Positions 26,196-34,622 of a stretch of 64,000 nt of DNA are shown piece by piece. Origin of the DNA: Desulfuromonadales bacterium (lineage in GTDB: Bacteria > Desulfobacterota > Desulfuromonadia > Desulfuromonadales > Syntrophotaleaceae). The notes under the pieces are model-generated. The model ran no database searches. It saw only the letters and a list, made by a program, of their open reading frames with translations, and had not been told where the DNA came from. The DNA lies in NCBI GenBank assembly GCA_030154185.1, contig JASKKK010000002.1:1-64000 (forward strand). Direction: 5' to 3'. How positions within the stretch are numbered: the first letter of the stretch is position 1; every line of letters begins with the position of its first letter. The translations under genes were made by a program, and so were the position numbers.

Positions 26196-27617
26196 TCAGC
26201 TAGTGATAAAAGCCTTTCCGGCCTCGACCAGGTGGCTCAGGTCTTTTTCGGAACGAGCCTCGCAATAGAGGCGAACCACCGGCTCGGTCCCCGATTTGCG
26301 CAACAAGATCCATGCATCATTCTCCAACAGGAATTTCCAGCCATCGACCGTAACGACCTGTTGGATACGCCATCCCCCGATGCTGTCGGGTGGCGACGCC
26401 ATTTTACCTGCGAAACGTTCTTCCAGATCGGTCGACAGATGGATATTTTTGCGTCGCGTATAGAAACTTCCGACAAGGTTATACAGATCCTGCAGCTGAG
26501 CTCCCAGGGATTTTCCTGTCATGGCAACCATTTCCGCCGCCAGCAGACAAGCCAGAATGCCGTCCTTTTCAGGCACATGGCCCGCAATGGTCAGGCCGGC
26601 GCTCTCCTCCCCCCCCAACAGAGCCTTTCCTTCCCCGATCAATTCGCCGATATATTTGAAACCGACCGGGGTTTCATGTACCCGCTGCCCGTAAAAAGTG
26701 GCGACCGCGTCGACAAAGTGGGAGGTGGCTACGGAGCGGGCTACCGCTCCTTTCATATCGCGTACCCTGAAAAGATAATCATACAACAGGGCGATAAAGT
26801 AATTGGGTTCGATAAAAGTACCGTCACCATCAAGAATGCCGAAACGATCACCGTCACCGTCGGTGGCCAGGCCGAGGCAAATGGAGGGATCCTTTTTAAC
26901 CAGATCGATAAAATCTCCGATATAATTTTTTGCCGGTTCGGGCGGAAAACCACCGAAATAAGGGTCACGACAATCGTTGATGGACACCACCCGGATCCCG
27001 GTCTCGCGTAGCAGCCGGTCCAGATAACCGCGAGCGGTTCCATACAGCGGATTCACCCCGATGGTGATGCCTGCACGGCCGATGGCCTGAAAATCGACAA
27101 GTTTTTCAAGCGCTTTCTGATAGGCCGGTTGGGGATCGATTTCCTCCACCAGACCACTTTGAAAAGCCTCATCGAGGGGCATGGCCCGGTAGCATATTTC
27201 GCCGAGCATGGCGTTGGCCCGCCTTTCGATTTCATCGGTTACTTCCGGCAATGCCGGTCCGCCCGATTGAGGAGAAAATTTCATGCCGTTGTACTCGGCC
27301 GGATTGTGGCTGGCGGTAAAATTGATGGCCCCGGCCGCTCCGCGTCGCAAAATTTCATGAGCAATGACCGGCGTTGGCGTATCCCGATTGCAGAGAAATG
27401 ACGGAATACCATCTCCAGCCAGGATGCAAGCCGTCTCGCGGGCAAATTTTTCCCCCAGAAAACGACTGTCGTGACCGATAACCAGACCGCGCTCCTGCAG
27501 TTTCCGGAAACGCAAATAATCGGCAATGGCCTGGGTCACCACCCGCACATTGTCGAAAATGAAATCCTCGCCGAAAATCCCGCGCCACCCGGATGTTCCG
27601 AACCTGATGTTGTGCAT
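26196..27617 (-). CDS. Phosphoglucomutase/phosphomannomutase family protein
   Basis: An alpha-D-phosphohexomutase of 473 residues that interconverts sugar 1- and 6-phosphates. All four loops are present: phosphoserine Ser103 in FTASHNPAEYNG, the metal loop ATDGDGDRFG near 235-245, the sugar loop GGEESAGLT near 320, and the phosphate loop RKSGTEPVVRLY near the end. Whether glucose, mannose or glucosamine is preferred cannot be told. GGAGG lies seven bases before the ATG. It could feed nucleotide sugars for LPS. Confidence 0.93.
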   Translation of the reverse strand: MHNIRFGTSGWRGIFGEDFIFDNVRVVTQAIADYLRFRKLQERGLVIGHDSRFLGEKFARETACILAGDGIPSFLCNRDTPTPVIAHEILRRGAAGAINFTASHNPAEYNGMKFSPQSGGPALPEVTDEIERRANAMLGEICYRAMPLDEAFQSGLVEEIDPQPAYQKALEKLVDFQAIGRAGITIGVNPLYGTARGYLDRLLRETGIRVVSINDCRDPYFGGFPPEPAKNYIGDFIDLVKKDPSICLGLATDGDGDRFGILDGDGTFIEPNYFIALLYDYLFRVRDMKGAVARSVATSHFVDAVATFYGQRVHETPVGFKYIGELIGEGKALLGGEESAGLTIAGHVPEKDGILACLLAAEMVAMTGKSLGAQLQDLYNLVGSFYTRRKNIHLSTDLEERFAGKMASPPDSIGGWRIQQVVTVDGWKFLLENDAWILLRKSGTEPVVRLYCEARSEKDLSHLVEAGKAFITS

Positions 27618-27749
27618 AGCATTCCTCCCAAAACCAGCATTCCCACTGGGTTTCGAAAATGATTAAAAGAACGCCGTGAACACCTGCACCTTACCTCCAT
27701 TGTAACAAAGGAAAGACGCAAAGCTCAGGTGGTTTCTTTGAATTTACGT

Positions 27750-28028
27750 TCATCTTTTGGCGGTACCTTCTTCCTTTGCCATGTCTTTCAAAACAAAATC
27801 GATATAAGGGCAATCGTCCGGCAACAATCCGCTTATGACCAACTGCGGCGTGAGGGCGACACAGCCGGGGCGAATTCGGTAGCGCTCCGGATAAATACGA
27901 CATAATCGCGTATCGGGATCAAGATATTCGCACGGTTCATCGGTAAAATAGATTTCACCTTCGAATTCGATTTTTTCATAGCAGCAGCGCCCGCATCGAA
28001 CGCACACCTGCTCCCATTCCCGTTTCAT
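27750..28028 (-). CDS. YkgJ-type CxxCxxCC protein
   Basis: 92 residues with the CxxCxxCC motif (Cys9, 12, 15, 16) near the start and further cysteines in CEYLDPDTRLCRIY and RPGC. This pattern is the YkgJ family, predicted to bind zinc or an iron-sulfur cluster; no biochemical role is settled. The ATG is preceded by AAGG. It is divergent from the Cys-rich PxxKW gene, sharing a 181-base intergenic region. Confidence 0.87.
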   Translation of the reverse strand: MKREWEQVCVRCGRCCYEKIEFEGEIYFTDEPCEYLDPDTRLCRIYPERYRIRPGCVALTPQLVISGLLPDDCPYIDFVLKDMAKEEGTAKR

Positions 28029-28209
28029 TTCCTTATTTCCTTCCGATTCCGCCGGACCCGCATTCTCATGGCCACCGCGGATATGCGGCCGATGCGGAAG
28101 AGGAATTTATGATTGACAAATTTTACCAAGCTGTTAAATAATGGTCGTCTTTAGGATCGAAATCTTCCTCGCAAAACGGAAAACGACATAAAGGAGGCAT
28201 CACCATCCC

Positions 28210-28494
28210 ATGAAATGCGAAACGATTCTTCCCGGTACCGAGTGTACCTTCTGGACCAAAAACGGTTGTATCTTCGAAGGCAATTCCTGCCAGCCCGTCG
28301 TTGAAGCCTGTGAAGGCTGCGATCGTGTGGTTGACAGCAAGATCGGCCCCGTCTGTTCGACCTGCCCTTCCCCCGAAAGGAAGTGGTCCCAGGGGCTGTG
28401 CAATCTCGCCACCCACAAAAAAGTGGAGATTACCACCACCACACAGAAAATCAACCCGCTCAAGGCCTCCAAAAAGGCTTCCAAGGGGAAATAA
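28210..28494 (+). CDS. Cysteine-rich PxxKW small protein
   Basis: 94 residues with nine cysteines (3, 12, 20, 27, 34, 37, 49, 52, 64) in its first two thirds, the motif PERKW at 55-59, then GLCNLATH. The tail is Lys-rich. This fits a small family known by its PxxKW motif, found mainly in deltaproteobacteria, whose function is unknown; the spacing suggests metal or cluster binding. No signal peptide. AGGAGG lies about 13 bases before the ATG. A terminator follows. Confidence 0.82.
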   Translation: MKCETILPGTECTFWTKNGCIFEGNSCQPVVEACEGCDRVVDSKIGPVCSTCPSPERKWSQGLCNLATHKKVEITTTTQKINPLKASKKASKGK

Positions 28495-28520
28495 TCTCCG
28501 CCCGACGGGTTACGAAACCG

Positions 28521-28552
28521 AAGGGCAGCCCATGCGGGCTGCCCTTTTATTT
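28521..28552 (+). terminator. Rho-independent terminator after the PxxKW gene
   Basis: AAGGGCAGCCC (28521-28531) pairs with GGGCTGCCCTT (28536-28546), 4-base loop, followed by TTATTTT. It may also serve the TPR gene that converges on it. Confidence 0.9.
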
Positions 28553-28558
28553 TGCCGG

Positions 28559-29377
28559 CTATTTTTTGGAACCGCGCCCAAGCTCCGCATCCAGTTCCTC
28601 CACGACAGCCGAAACCTCCTTGATCAGGTCCCGGGCCTCCTGTCCTTTTTCGAGATCGAGAAACCGCCGATAGTGATTCAAAGCCTGCCGCTCTCGACCC
28701 TGACTCAACATAAGATTCCCCAAAGCCAGATGCACTTCAGGAAGTTCCTCGTCCAACTCGAGAGCCTGACGATATAATCGCTCAGCGGCAGCCGGTTCTC
28801 CCATATCGTACTGCAGTTCTCCCAGGTTCAACATAATGTGCGGATCCTCGGGATCGATTCGCGAAGCCTTCCGCCATGCCTCCAGAGCCCGTTTCTGCTG
28901 ACCGAGGGCGACATAAACCTCTCCGAGCCCGTTCAGAACGAAGGCTGACTGAGGATCGAGCCTGCTAGCCTGCTCGAGAAGATTCAAAGCCTGTTGGTAT
29001 TCTTCGCGGCCGGCATGCACCATACCCATCCTGGCCAGAGCCTCCCCCGCTTCTTCGGGGTGAGAAACCAGACGGCCGTAACATTCAAGAGCCAGGTCAT
29101 CCTTATCAATCTCGAAATACAGATCGCCCAGGGCGAACAGGCTCTCGACATCCTCCGGAGCAAGCTGGTGCGCCTTCAGGTAAGCATCGAGCGCCTTTTG
29201 CGGCTCGCCGCCCTCCGCCAAAGCTTCACCAAGGCCGGCATACAGTTCGGCAACCGTTTGTTCGGATGCAAGTGCCTGCCGGAATAATTTCACCGCACCG
29301 GCCCAGTCTCCAGTCTCAAGCAAAGCGAATGCTTTTCGTGCAATCGATCGCCATTCGTTGTTACTTTTCATTGCCAT
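28559..29377 (-). CDS. Tetratricopeptide repeat protein
   Basis: 272 residues made almost wholly of TPR units, such as AVAELYAGLGEALAEGGEPQ and DPHIMLNLGELQYDMGEP, a scaffold for protein contacts. No signal peptide or catalytic domain is visible. I start at ATG 29377 (MAMKSNNEW); a second ATG two codons on is equally possible. The frame is open about 40 codons further upstream, but that extension runs into the dispersed repeat at 29416-29552 and is not protein-like. The partner is unknown. Confidence 0.85.
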   Translation of the reverse strand: MAMKSNNEWRSIARKAFALLETGDWAGAVKLFRQALASEQTVAELYAGLGEALAEGGEPQKALDAYLKAHQLAPEDVESLFALGDLYFEIDKDDLALECYGRLVSHPEEAGEALARMGMVHAGREEYQQALNLLEQASRLDPQSAFVLNGLGEVYVALGQQKRALEAWRKASRIDPEDPHIMLNLGELQYDMGEPAAAERLYRQALELDEELPEVHLALGNLMLSQGRERQALNHYRRFLDLEKGQEARDLIKEVSAVVEELDAELGRGSKK

Positions 29378-29415
29378 ATCCGTCCGGTTAACGCAATGCG
29401 TCCCTGTATCACCCT

Positions 29416-29552
29416 TGATGGCGTCGCAAAAACTCGCCAGCTGCTGCGTTGCTGCGATTGACTCGCTGCTTTGACGTACGCAAGAACGCCTCATGGCTCG
29501 ACAATCGCGCGCCTTGCATTTGCCGCTTTTTACCTGGCCATCCCATTTGATG
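29416..29552 (-). repeat. 137-bp dispersed palindromic repeat, copy 2
   Basis: The inverted counterpart of 13822-13958, with the same end points and about 11 differences clustered in the middle. It fills the space between the CDP-alcohol phosphatidyltransferase stop and the TPR gene start. Confidence 0.9.
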
Positions 29553-29584
29553 TTTTCTGCGAAAGCATCCCCCTTGACCTGCTA

Positions 29585-30142
29585 TCATACGGGCGCCGCG
29601 GTATTCCGGGGTTCACCCTCCTTTAGTTGATCCAGCCCCTTGACAATATAATGTCCGCCTGAAACAACCGTCATCCCCCCGGTGAACCAGAAAAGGGCAT
29701 CGAGCATCGATAAATCAAGTTCCAGAACGGCCCCGAGCAGTACGGTACCGATGGTAATACTCTGCACAAATGTCGCGCCTTTTCCCCAGGAAGTCGGCCT
29801 GATTCTGGGCGTACGCCCGAAAAAGTAGACAATCGCAACCCCCATGCCAATGTAAAAATCTTTAAAAAAAACCACAACTGTCAGCCATGCGGGTAAAAGG
29901 CCGATGAATGCCAGGGAAAGATAGGATGCCGTGCACAACAGCTTGTCGGCAAGGGGATCGAGATAAAGTCCGAGTTGAGTCTCCTGATGCAGGAAACGCG
30001 CGAGGAGTCCGTCCAGTACATCGGTGGTAGCCGCAAGGATAAAGAGTCCCAGGGAGATTTGCAACTGACCGTAAATCACACTGATCAAAAAGCCGGGGAC
30101 CAGCGCAATACGGGCCAAGGTAATGATGTTGGGAATAGTCAT
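29585..30142 (-). CDS. CDP-alcohol phosphatidyltransferase (PgsA-like)
   Basis: An integral membrane enzyme that moves a phosphatidyl group from CDP-diacylglycerol to an alcohol, most likely glycerol 3-phosphate. The full family signature is present: Asp41, Asp44-Gly45, Ala48-Arg49, Gly58, Asp62 and Asp66 with exact spacing. Several hydrophobic helices surround it. 185 residues from ATG 30142 (MTIPNIITLARI), the usual opening; an upstream extension looks non-coding. A cardiolipin-synthase-type acceptor cannot be excluded. Confidence 0.88.
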   Translation of the reverse strand: MTIPNIITLARIALVPGFLISVIYGQLQISLGLFILAATTDVLDGLLARFLHQETQLGLYLDPLADKLLCTASYLSLAFIGLLPAWLTVVVFFKDFYIGMGVAIVYFFGRTPRIRPTSWGKGATFVQSITIGTVLLGAVLELDLSMLDALFWFTGGMTVVSGGHYIVKGLDQLKEGEPRNTAAPV

Positions 30143-30343
30143 AACGGTATCTTCGTAGCGACTCGGTGCGTTTTCCCTACAACGAGCCATCAATTTCGCA
30201 AAGACACCGCACCGTCATATTCTCGATGGCCCCGAGAGCCGCTAACAATCCGGTTCTCGAAGATTTTCGAAAAAAGGTGCAAAGACCGACCTTTTGCCCT
30301 GGGTTTTCAGTTACACCAGGACCCACGCCTCCCCTGCTCCTCC

Positions 30344-30396
30344 ATTAAAAAAAGGCTCCTTACTGAACAAGCTAGGGGTATTCAGCAGGAGCCTTT
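30344..30396 (-). terminator. Terminator after hfq
   Basis: AAAGGCTCCT (30351-30360) pairs with AGGAGCCTTT (30387-30396), with an inner CTGAA/TTCAG pair. On the minus strand a run of seven T follows. It ends the mutL-miaA-hfq transcript. Confidence 0.85.
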
Positions 30397-30425
30397 GAAG
30401 CGGAACGGCACCTTTTGACGTTCGG

Positions 30426-30659
30426 TTAATCGCGGCCGCCATGCAACCGGAAGGATCCGTCCGCCGATGTAATCGAGGAAATAGCATGCTTATAAAGCAG
30501 CAGATCTCCTTTGCTTTCGATCAGAACACAAAAGCTGTCAAACGACTTGATAAAACCTTCCAGCTTGTCGCCGGACATCATAATAATGTTTACCCGAACA
30601 CGTTCTTTACGGGCCTGATTCAAATACTGATCCTGAATGTTAAACGGCGTCTTGGACAT
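30426..30659 (-). CDS. hfq: RNA chaperone Hfq
   Basis: Sm-like ring protein that pairs small RNAs with messages. 77 residues, with FNIQDQYLNQARKERV near the start (proximal-face residues), the Sm1 core VNIIMMSGDKLEGFIKSFD and the Sm2 motif LLYKHAISSI (the YKHA pattern). It has only a very short C-terminal tail, unlike E. coli. The start is ATG 30659 with AAGGAG seven bases upstream; a GTG two codons earlier is too close to that site. It follows miaA by 11 bases, the common miaA-hfq order. Confidence 0.97.
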   Translation of the reverse strand: MSKTPFNIQDQYLNQARKERVRVNIIMMSGDKLEGFIKSFDSFCVLIESKGDLLLYKHAISSITSADGSFRLHGGRD

Positions 30660-30670
30660 AGCCACTCCTT

Positions 30671-31615
30671 TTATGCAGCATTAAAAAAACTGTCAATTAA
30701 CTTCAATATCTTAGCAAACTCTCCGAAGGAATCAAGCCAAATAATCGATTTAACTTTATTGAACCATGTGAGCTGGCGTTTGGCATAACGCCGCGTATCG
30801 CGTTGAATAAGTCTTACTGCTTCCTCCAGGGACAGATTTCCATGGATAAACTGAATGATTTCCCTGTAGCCGATAGTCTGCAGAGCTTTGCAGGAGGGGG
30901 AATACCCTTTTCTTAAGAGGCTTTCCACCTCCTGCACCAGCCCGGCCTCCAGCATTTGCCAGACACGTGCATCGATACGCCGGTACAACGCTTCGCGATC
31001 CATGTTCAACCCGAGAGTGATCACGCGATAGGGAGACCCCTGCCCGGCATGTTCCGCCTGAACATCCGACAGCCGCCGACCGGACAACTCGTAAACCTCG
31101 AGTCCCCGCACGATGCGAACCAGATCGCCGGGCGCCAGGCGGGCCGCCAAAATCGGGTCAACAGACTGCAAACGCCGGTGCAGCGCCCCCTCCCCCTTTT
31201 CCTGCTCCTCCTGCAGAAGGAGGGAGCGCAGATCTGCATCCCCGGCGGGAACATCGACCAGTCCGTACAAAAGAGCCTGAATATAAAGCCCGGTACCACC
31301 GACAATGAGGGGAACACGCTCTCTTTTCCGGATGTCGAAGAGAGCATCCCGACCGAGACGACAAAAGTCCCCGGCCGTAAAATTTTCGGCAGGGTCGACC
31401 ACATCGATCAAATGGTGAGGGACCGCGGAAAGTTCCTCAGGCGACGGTTTTGCCGTACCGATATCCATTTGGCGATATACCTGCCGCGAATCGGCGGATA
31501 CGATTTCGACCGGAAGATGTTTGGCCAACCGCACGGCAAGGGCCGTCTTCCCGGACGCCGTGGGGCCGCACAAAACAAGGACAGGCGGCCGCTTATGCTT
31601 ATCGCCGCAACTCAT
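30671..31615 (-). CDS. miaA: tRNA dimethylallyltransferase
   Basis: Adds a dimethylallyl group to A37 of tRNAs that read UNN codons. 314 residues. The P-loop CGPTASGKTALAV is near 16-28, then DSRQVYRQMDIGTAKPS, and VGGTGLYIQALL; TRRYAKRQLTWF near the C-terminus is the tRNA-binding motif. Its ATG shares one base with the mutL stop (TGATG), so translation is coupled. It sits in the order mutL-miaA-hfq, as in many bacteria. Confidence 0.97.
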   Translation of the reverse strand: MSCGDKHKRPPVLVLCGPTASGKTALAVRLAKHLPVEIVSADSRQVYRQMDIGTAKPSPEELSAVPHHLIDVVDPAENFTAGDFCRLGRDALFDIRKRERVPLIVGGTGLYIQALLYGLVDVPAGDADLRSLLLQEEQEKGEGALHRRLQSVDPILAARLAPGDLVRIVRGLEVYELSGRRLSDVQAEHAGQGSPYRVITLGLNMDREALYRRIDARVWQMLEAGLVQEVESLLRKGYSPSCKALQTIGYREIIQFIHGNLSLEEAVRLIQRDTRRYAKRQLTWFNKVKSIIWLDSFGEFAKILKLIDSFFNAA

Positions 31616-33501
31616 CAAGCCCTCTTGAACAACCGTTCCAGCTCCCCCAGAGTCCAGCGCAGATAGGTCGGCCTTCCATGGGGACAGTTGCTGCTGAAGG
31701 GTGTCTTGTCAAGCGTTTCGAGCAAAGCCTGCATTTCCTCGCGGGTCAGGCGTTGATTGGCTCGTACCATGCCGTGACATGCCATTTTCAGCAATATTCG
31801 CTCCAACTCGATTTCTACAGCTTTGCTGCGCCCGATGGCGGCCAGTTCATCGACGACATCGCGAACAAGGCGCTCGGCATCGGATTCCTTAAGCATGCGG
31901 GGCACTTCCTTGAGCGCAAAAGCGTTGCCGCCAAAGCTTTCCAGGGAAATACCCAGGCGAAAAAGAGCGTCTCCATGCTCCTCCACCAACCGTGCCTGAC
32001 GGAAATCGAATTCCAATATGACGGGAAAAAGCAACAATTGTCTTTCTACAGAACCGGCCCGATACTGTTGCTTAAGCTGTTCGAAACCGATGCGTTCGTG
32101 GGCGGCGTGCTGGTCGACAAGTACCAGGTCTTGTCCGGATTGACACACAACATAACTGTTCTGATACTGCCCGATAATGTGCAAACCGGCAAAGAATCCG
32201 CCGCTCGCATCCGGGCCCTGCAGATCCTCGCAGCCATCGGTATCGAACAACCCCTCACCGGAAGAACCGGTTTTGGCGACCAGTCCGTCGCCGTTCGCCG
32301 CAGGCGGCAGATAAGGCTCCTTGGGCTCCTGCACGCAGGTTGAATCCGATGTCGGACGGGCTGTCGAAACCGACGACTTGATTGCAGACGCATCGGATAG
32401 ACCTTTATCCGGAGTCCCGGAGGAGGTACCCGTTTTGGGAAAAACGGCGGGTTGACGCACCGGCCGGGTAAAAGTATCTGCCGTCGAAACCTTTTGCAAC
32501 GGGGGGGACGATTTCTTCAGGCGCGCTCGCAAAGCCTCAACGATAAAATCATGCACCTGAGCCTGCTGCCGGAATCGTACCTCGTGTTTGGTGGGGTGCA
32601 CATTGACATCGACCTGAGACGGGTCGACCTCCACAAACAGCACAAGGACGGGATAGCGTCCTTTGGCAAGAAGGTTGCGATAACCATCCGCCAGGGCATG
32701 CTGAACCACCTTGTCCCGAATGAACCGGCCGTTGATGAAGGTATACATGCCGCCGAGCCCTGAACGATTCAGCCTGGGCGTAGAGACGAGGCCGTGCAGT
32801 CGCATGTCCCCCGGCCCGCTCTGTTCCAGAGGCATCATTTCACGGACCGCATCCCTGCCCAGAAGTTCGGCCACCCGTTCCACCAGCCGCTTCTGCCGAT
32901 TGACCTCCCAGAGCATACGCCCGTTATGCGTAAACCGCAGGCAAACTTCGGGACAGGAAAGCGCCAGGCGTGTCAACGTCTCTCCCACGTGGCCGAGTTC
33001 CGTTTCATCACGTCTCAAAAATTTGCGACGAGCCGGCGTATTGAAGAAAAGGTTGCGGATTTCCATGGTCGTCCCGGGCGGCACCCCCGCGGCGCAGGAG
33101 CGCTTTACGGTTCCCCCTTCGACGACAATCTCCCAGCCCTCCACGGACTCTGCCACCCTGGTACGCAGGCAAAAACGCGACACGGCGGCAATGGAAGGCA
33201 ATGCCTCACCGCGAAAGCCGAGGGTGGTGAGCCGAAACAAATCCTGTTGTGCTCGCACCTTGCTCGTGGCATGCCGTTCCAGACACAGGAAGGCGTCTTC
33301 TCGCGACATGCCGCAACCGTTATCGGCAACTCTGATCAGCCGCTTTCCTCCGCTTTCGATGTCCACCTGGATACGAGTTGCTCCGGCATCCAGAGAATTC
33401 TCCACCAGTTCCTTTACCACGGAGGCCGGTCTTTCCACCACTTCGCCGGCAGCAATCTGGTTACACAAGGATTCTGGAAGTATATGAATGGTCTGGGACA
33501 C
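31615..33501 (-). CDS. mutL: DNA mismatch repair protein MutL
   Basis: GHKL-type ATPase that links mismatch recognition by MutS to strand removal. 628 residues. N-terminal motifs: AAGEVVERPASVVKELVENS, DNGCGMS, ATSK, and GFRGEALPSIAAVS. A poorly conserved linker covers about 340-430. The C-terminal part contains QDLVLVDQHAAHERI. It ends with ACHGMVRAN and CPHGRPTYL; the endonuclease motif typical of hosts lacking MutH, DQHAAHERI, is present, so it may nick DNA itself. The start is GTG with GAGGA upstream. mutS is not in the window. Confidence 0.97.
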   Translation of the reverse strand: MSQTIHILPESLCNQIAAGEVVERPASVVKELVENSLDAGATRIQVDIESGGKRLIRVADNGCGMSREDAFLCLERHATSKVRAQQDLFRLTTLGFRGEALPSIAAVSRFCLRTRVAESVEGWEIVVEGGTVKRSCAAGVPPGTTMEIRNLFFNTPARRKFLRRDETELGHVGETLTRLALSCPEVCLRFTHNGRMLWEVNRQKRLVERVAELLGRDAVREMMPLEQSGPGDMRLHGLVSTPRLNRSGLGGMYTFINGRFIRDKVVQHALADGYRNLLAKGRYPVLVLFVEVDPSQVDVNVHPTKHEVRFRQQAQVHDFIVEALRARLKKSSPPLQKVSTADTFTRPVRQPAVFPKTGTSSGTPDKGLSDASAIKSSVSTARPTSDSTCVQEPKEPYLPPAANGDGLVAKTGSSGEGLFDTDGCEDLQGPDASGGFFAGLHIIGQYQNSYVVCQSGQDLVLVDQHAAHERIGFEQLKQQYRAGSVERQLLLFPVILEFDFRQARLVEEHGDALFRLGISLESFGGNAFALKEVPRMLKESDAERLVRDVVDELAAIGRSKAVEIELERILLKMACHGMVRANQRLTREEMQALLETLDKTPFSSNCPHGRPTYLRWTLGELERLFKRA

Positions 33502-33592
33502 CGATCCTCACTCTGCAATTCGATATACAGTGAAATGATGCGATGCGAAACATCCAGGGACTTTCCACGGATGCCGCCTCGGGAAGAGAGTT

Positions 33593-34513
33593 TTAGAATT
33601 TTCGCTCGAGAGAATCCAGCATTTCGTCGATATCGTCGATATCTTCGGTATCGTCTGAATCTTCCTGCCTTGCCGTCGGACCGGCGTACCGGGAAGGCTG
33701 GCGAGACAGACCGAGATCACCGGCCACGCTCTCCACGATGGTCGTGGTAACCTGATCGTATTTACGCAAAAAGGCCTCGAAAAGGCAATTGTCGCAGATG
33801 GTATTGATCAGGCGCGGCACGCCACCGGCATAATTATGGATAACCGGAATGGTATCCGAATCCATGATCGTATTCCGGGCGCCGGCAACCTGCAGGCGAT
33901 GAGTTATATAGGCCTCGGCCGTGGCATGCGTGTAGGAATGCAACCTGTATTTGACGGCCACCCGCTGTGCCAGCGGTTCATCCAGGCGCAGGCAATCCTC
34001 AACCTCGGGAAGGCCGAAAAACAGGATGTTGAGAAGTTTTTTGGCTGGCAATTCAAGATTCAGCAGTCCACGGAACTCCTCCATGAGTTCCCGTGTCTGC
34101 AGCATCTGCGCCTCATCGATGAGCACCACCGCTTTACGACCGGAAGCATCGATTTCAATCAAACGATCATAAAGTTGTCTGAGCAGTGTCATACGATCGA
34201 GAGCCGGGCTCTCGACGCCGAGTTGCAATGCTATCCGCGTCAGAATCCACTCGGGGGTCACTCCAGAATGCACCATGACCAACAGGGACGCCACATAATG
34301 TTCTTCGTCAAGGTAATCGAGCATCCTGCGCGCCAACGTCGTCTTGCCGGTGCCGACCCCGCCGATAACCACCGCCAGGCCTTTGTTGGAATCGATAACA
34401 TGCATCAATCTCAACATGGCCTGCCGGTGTTGCTCACTGTTGTAATAAAATCGCGCATCCGGTGCATTGGAAAAGGGTTCCCGGTCCAGACCGAAATGCT
34501 CAAGATAACTCAT
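33593..34513 (-). CDS. ExeA/GspA-like AAA ATPase
   Basis: 306 residues. Walker A GGVGTGKT is at 51-58, and Walker B is in AVVLIDEAQML near 129-139. MSYLEHFGLDREPFSNAPDA is the typical opening of the ExeA/GspA group, which helps place secretin or pilus components. Here the transmembrane and peptidoglycan-binding part that ExeA has after its ATPase domain is missing. Instead a short acidic tail ends the protein (EDIDDIDEML). It follows a large TPR gene on the same strand. Type II secretion or type IV pilus assembly is the likely setting, but no such genes are close. Confidence 0.87.
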   Translation of the reverse strand: MSYLEHFGLDREPFSNAPDARFYYNSEQHRQAMLRLMHVIDSNKGLAVVIGGVGTGKTTLARRMLDYLDEEHYVASLLVMVHSGVTPEWILTRIALQLGVESPALDRMTLLRQLYDRLIEIDASGRKAVVLIDEAQMLQTRELMEEFRGLLNLELPAKKLLNILFFGLPEVEDCLRLDEPLAQRVAVKYRLHSYTHATAEAYITHRLQVAGARNTIMDSDTIPVIHNYAGGVPRLINTICDNCLFEAFLRKYDQVTTTIVESVAGDLGLSRQPSRYAGPTARQEDSDDTEDIDDIDEMLDSLERKF

Positions 34514-34622
34514 TCGCCCATCCTCAGTTGTGCTGACTGATGATTAAAAACCGGTTCAGATCCGGAAAATCCGGATAAAACCTTCATCGTACCGATTCGC
34601 GGGTTGCGTCGGGAACGCCACA

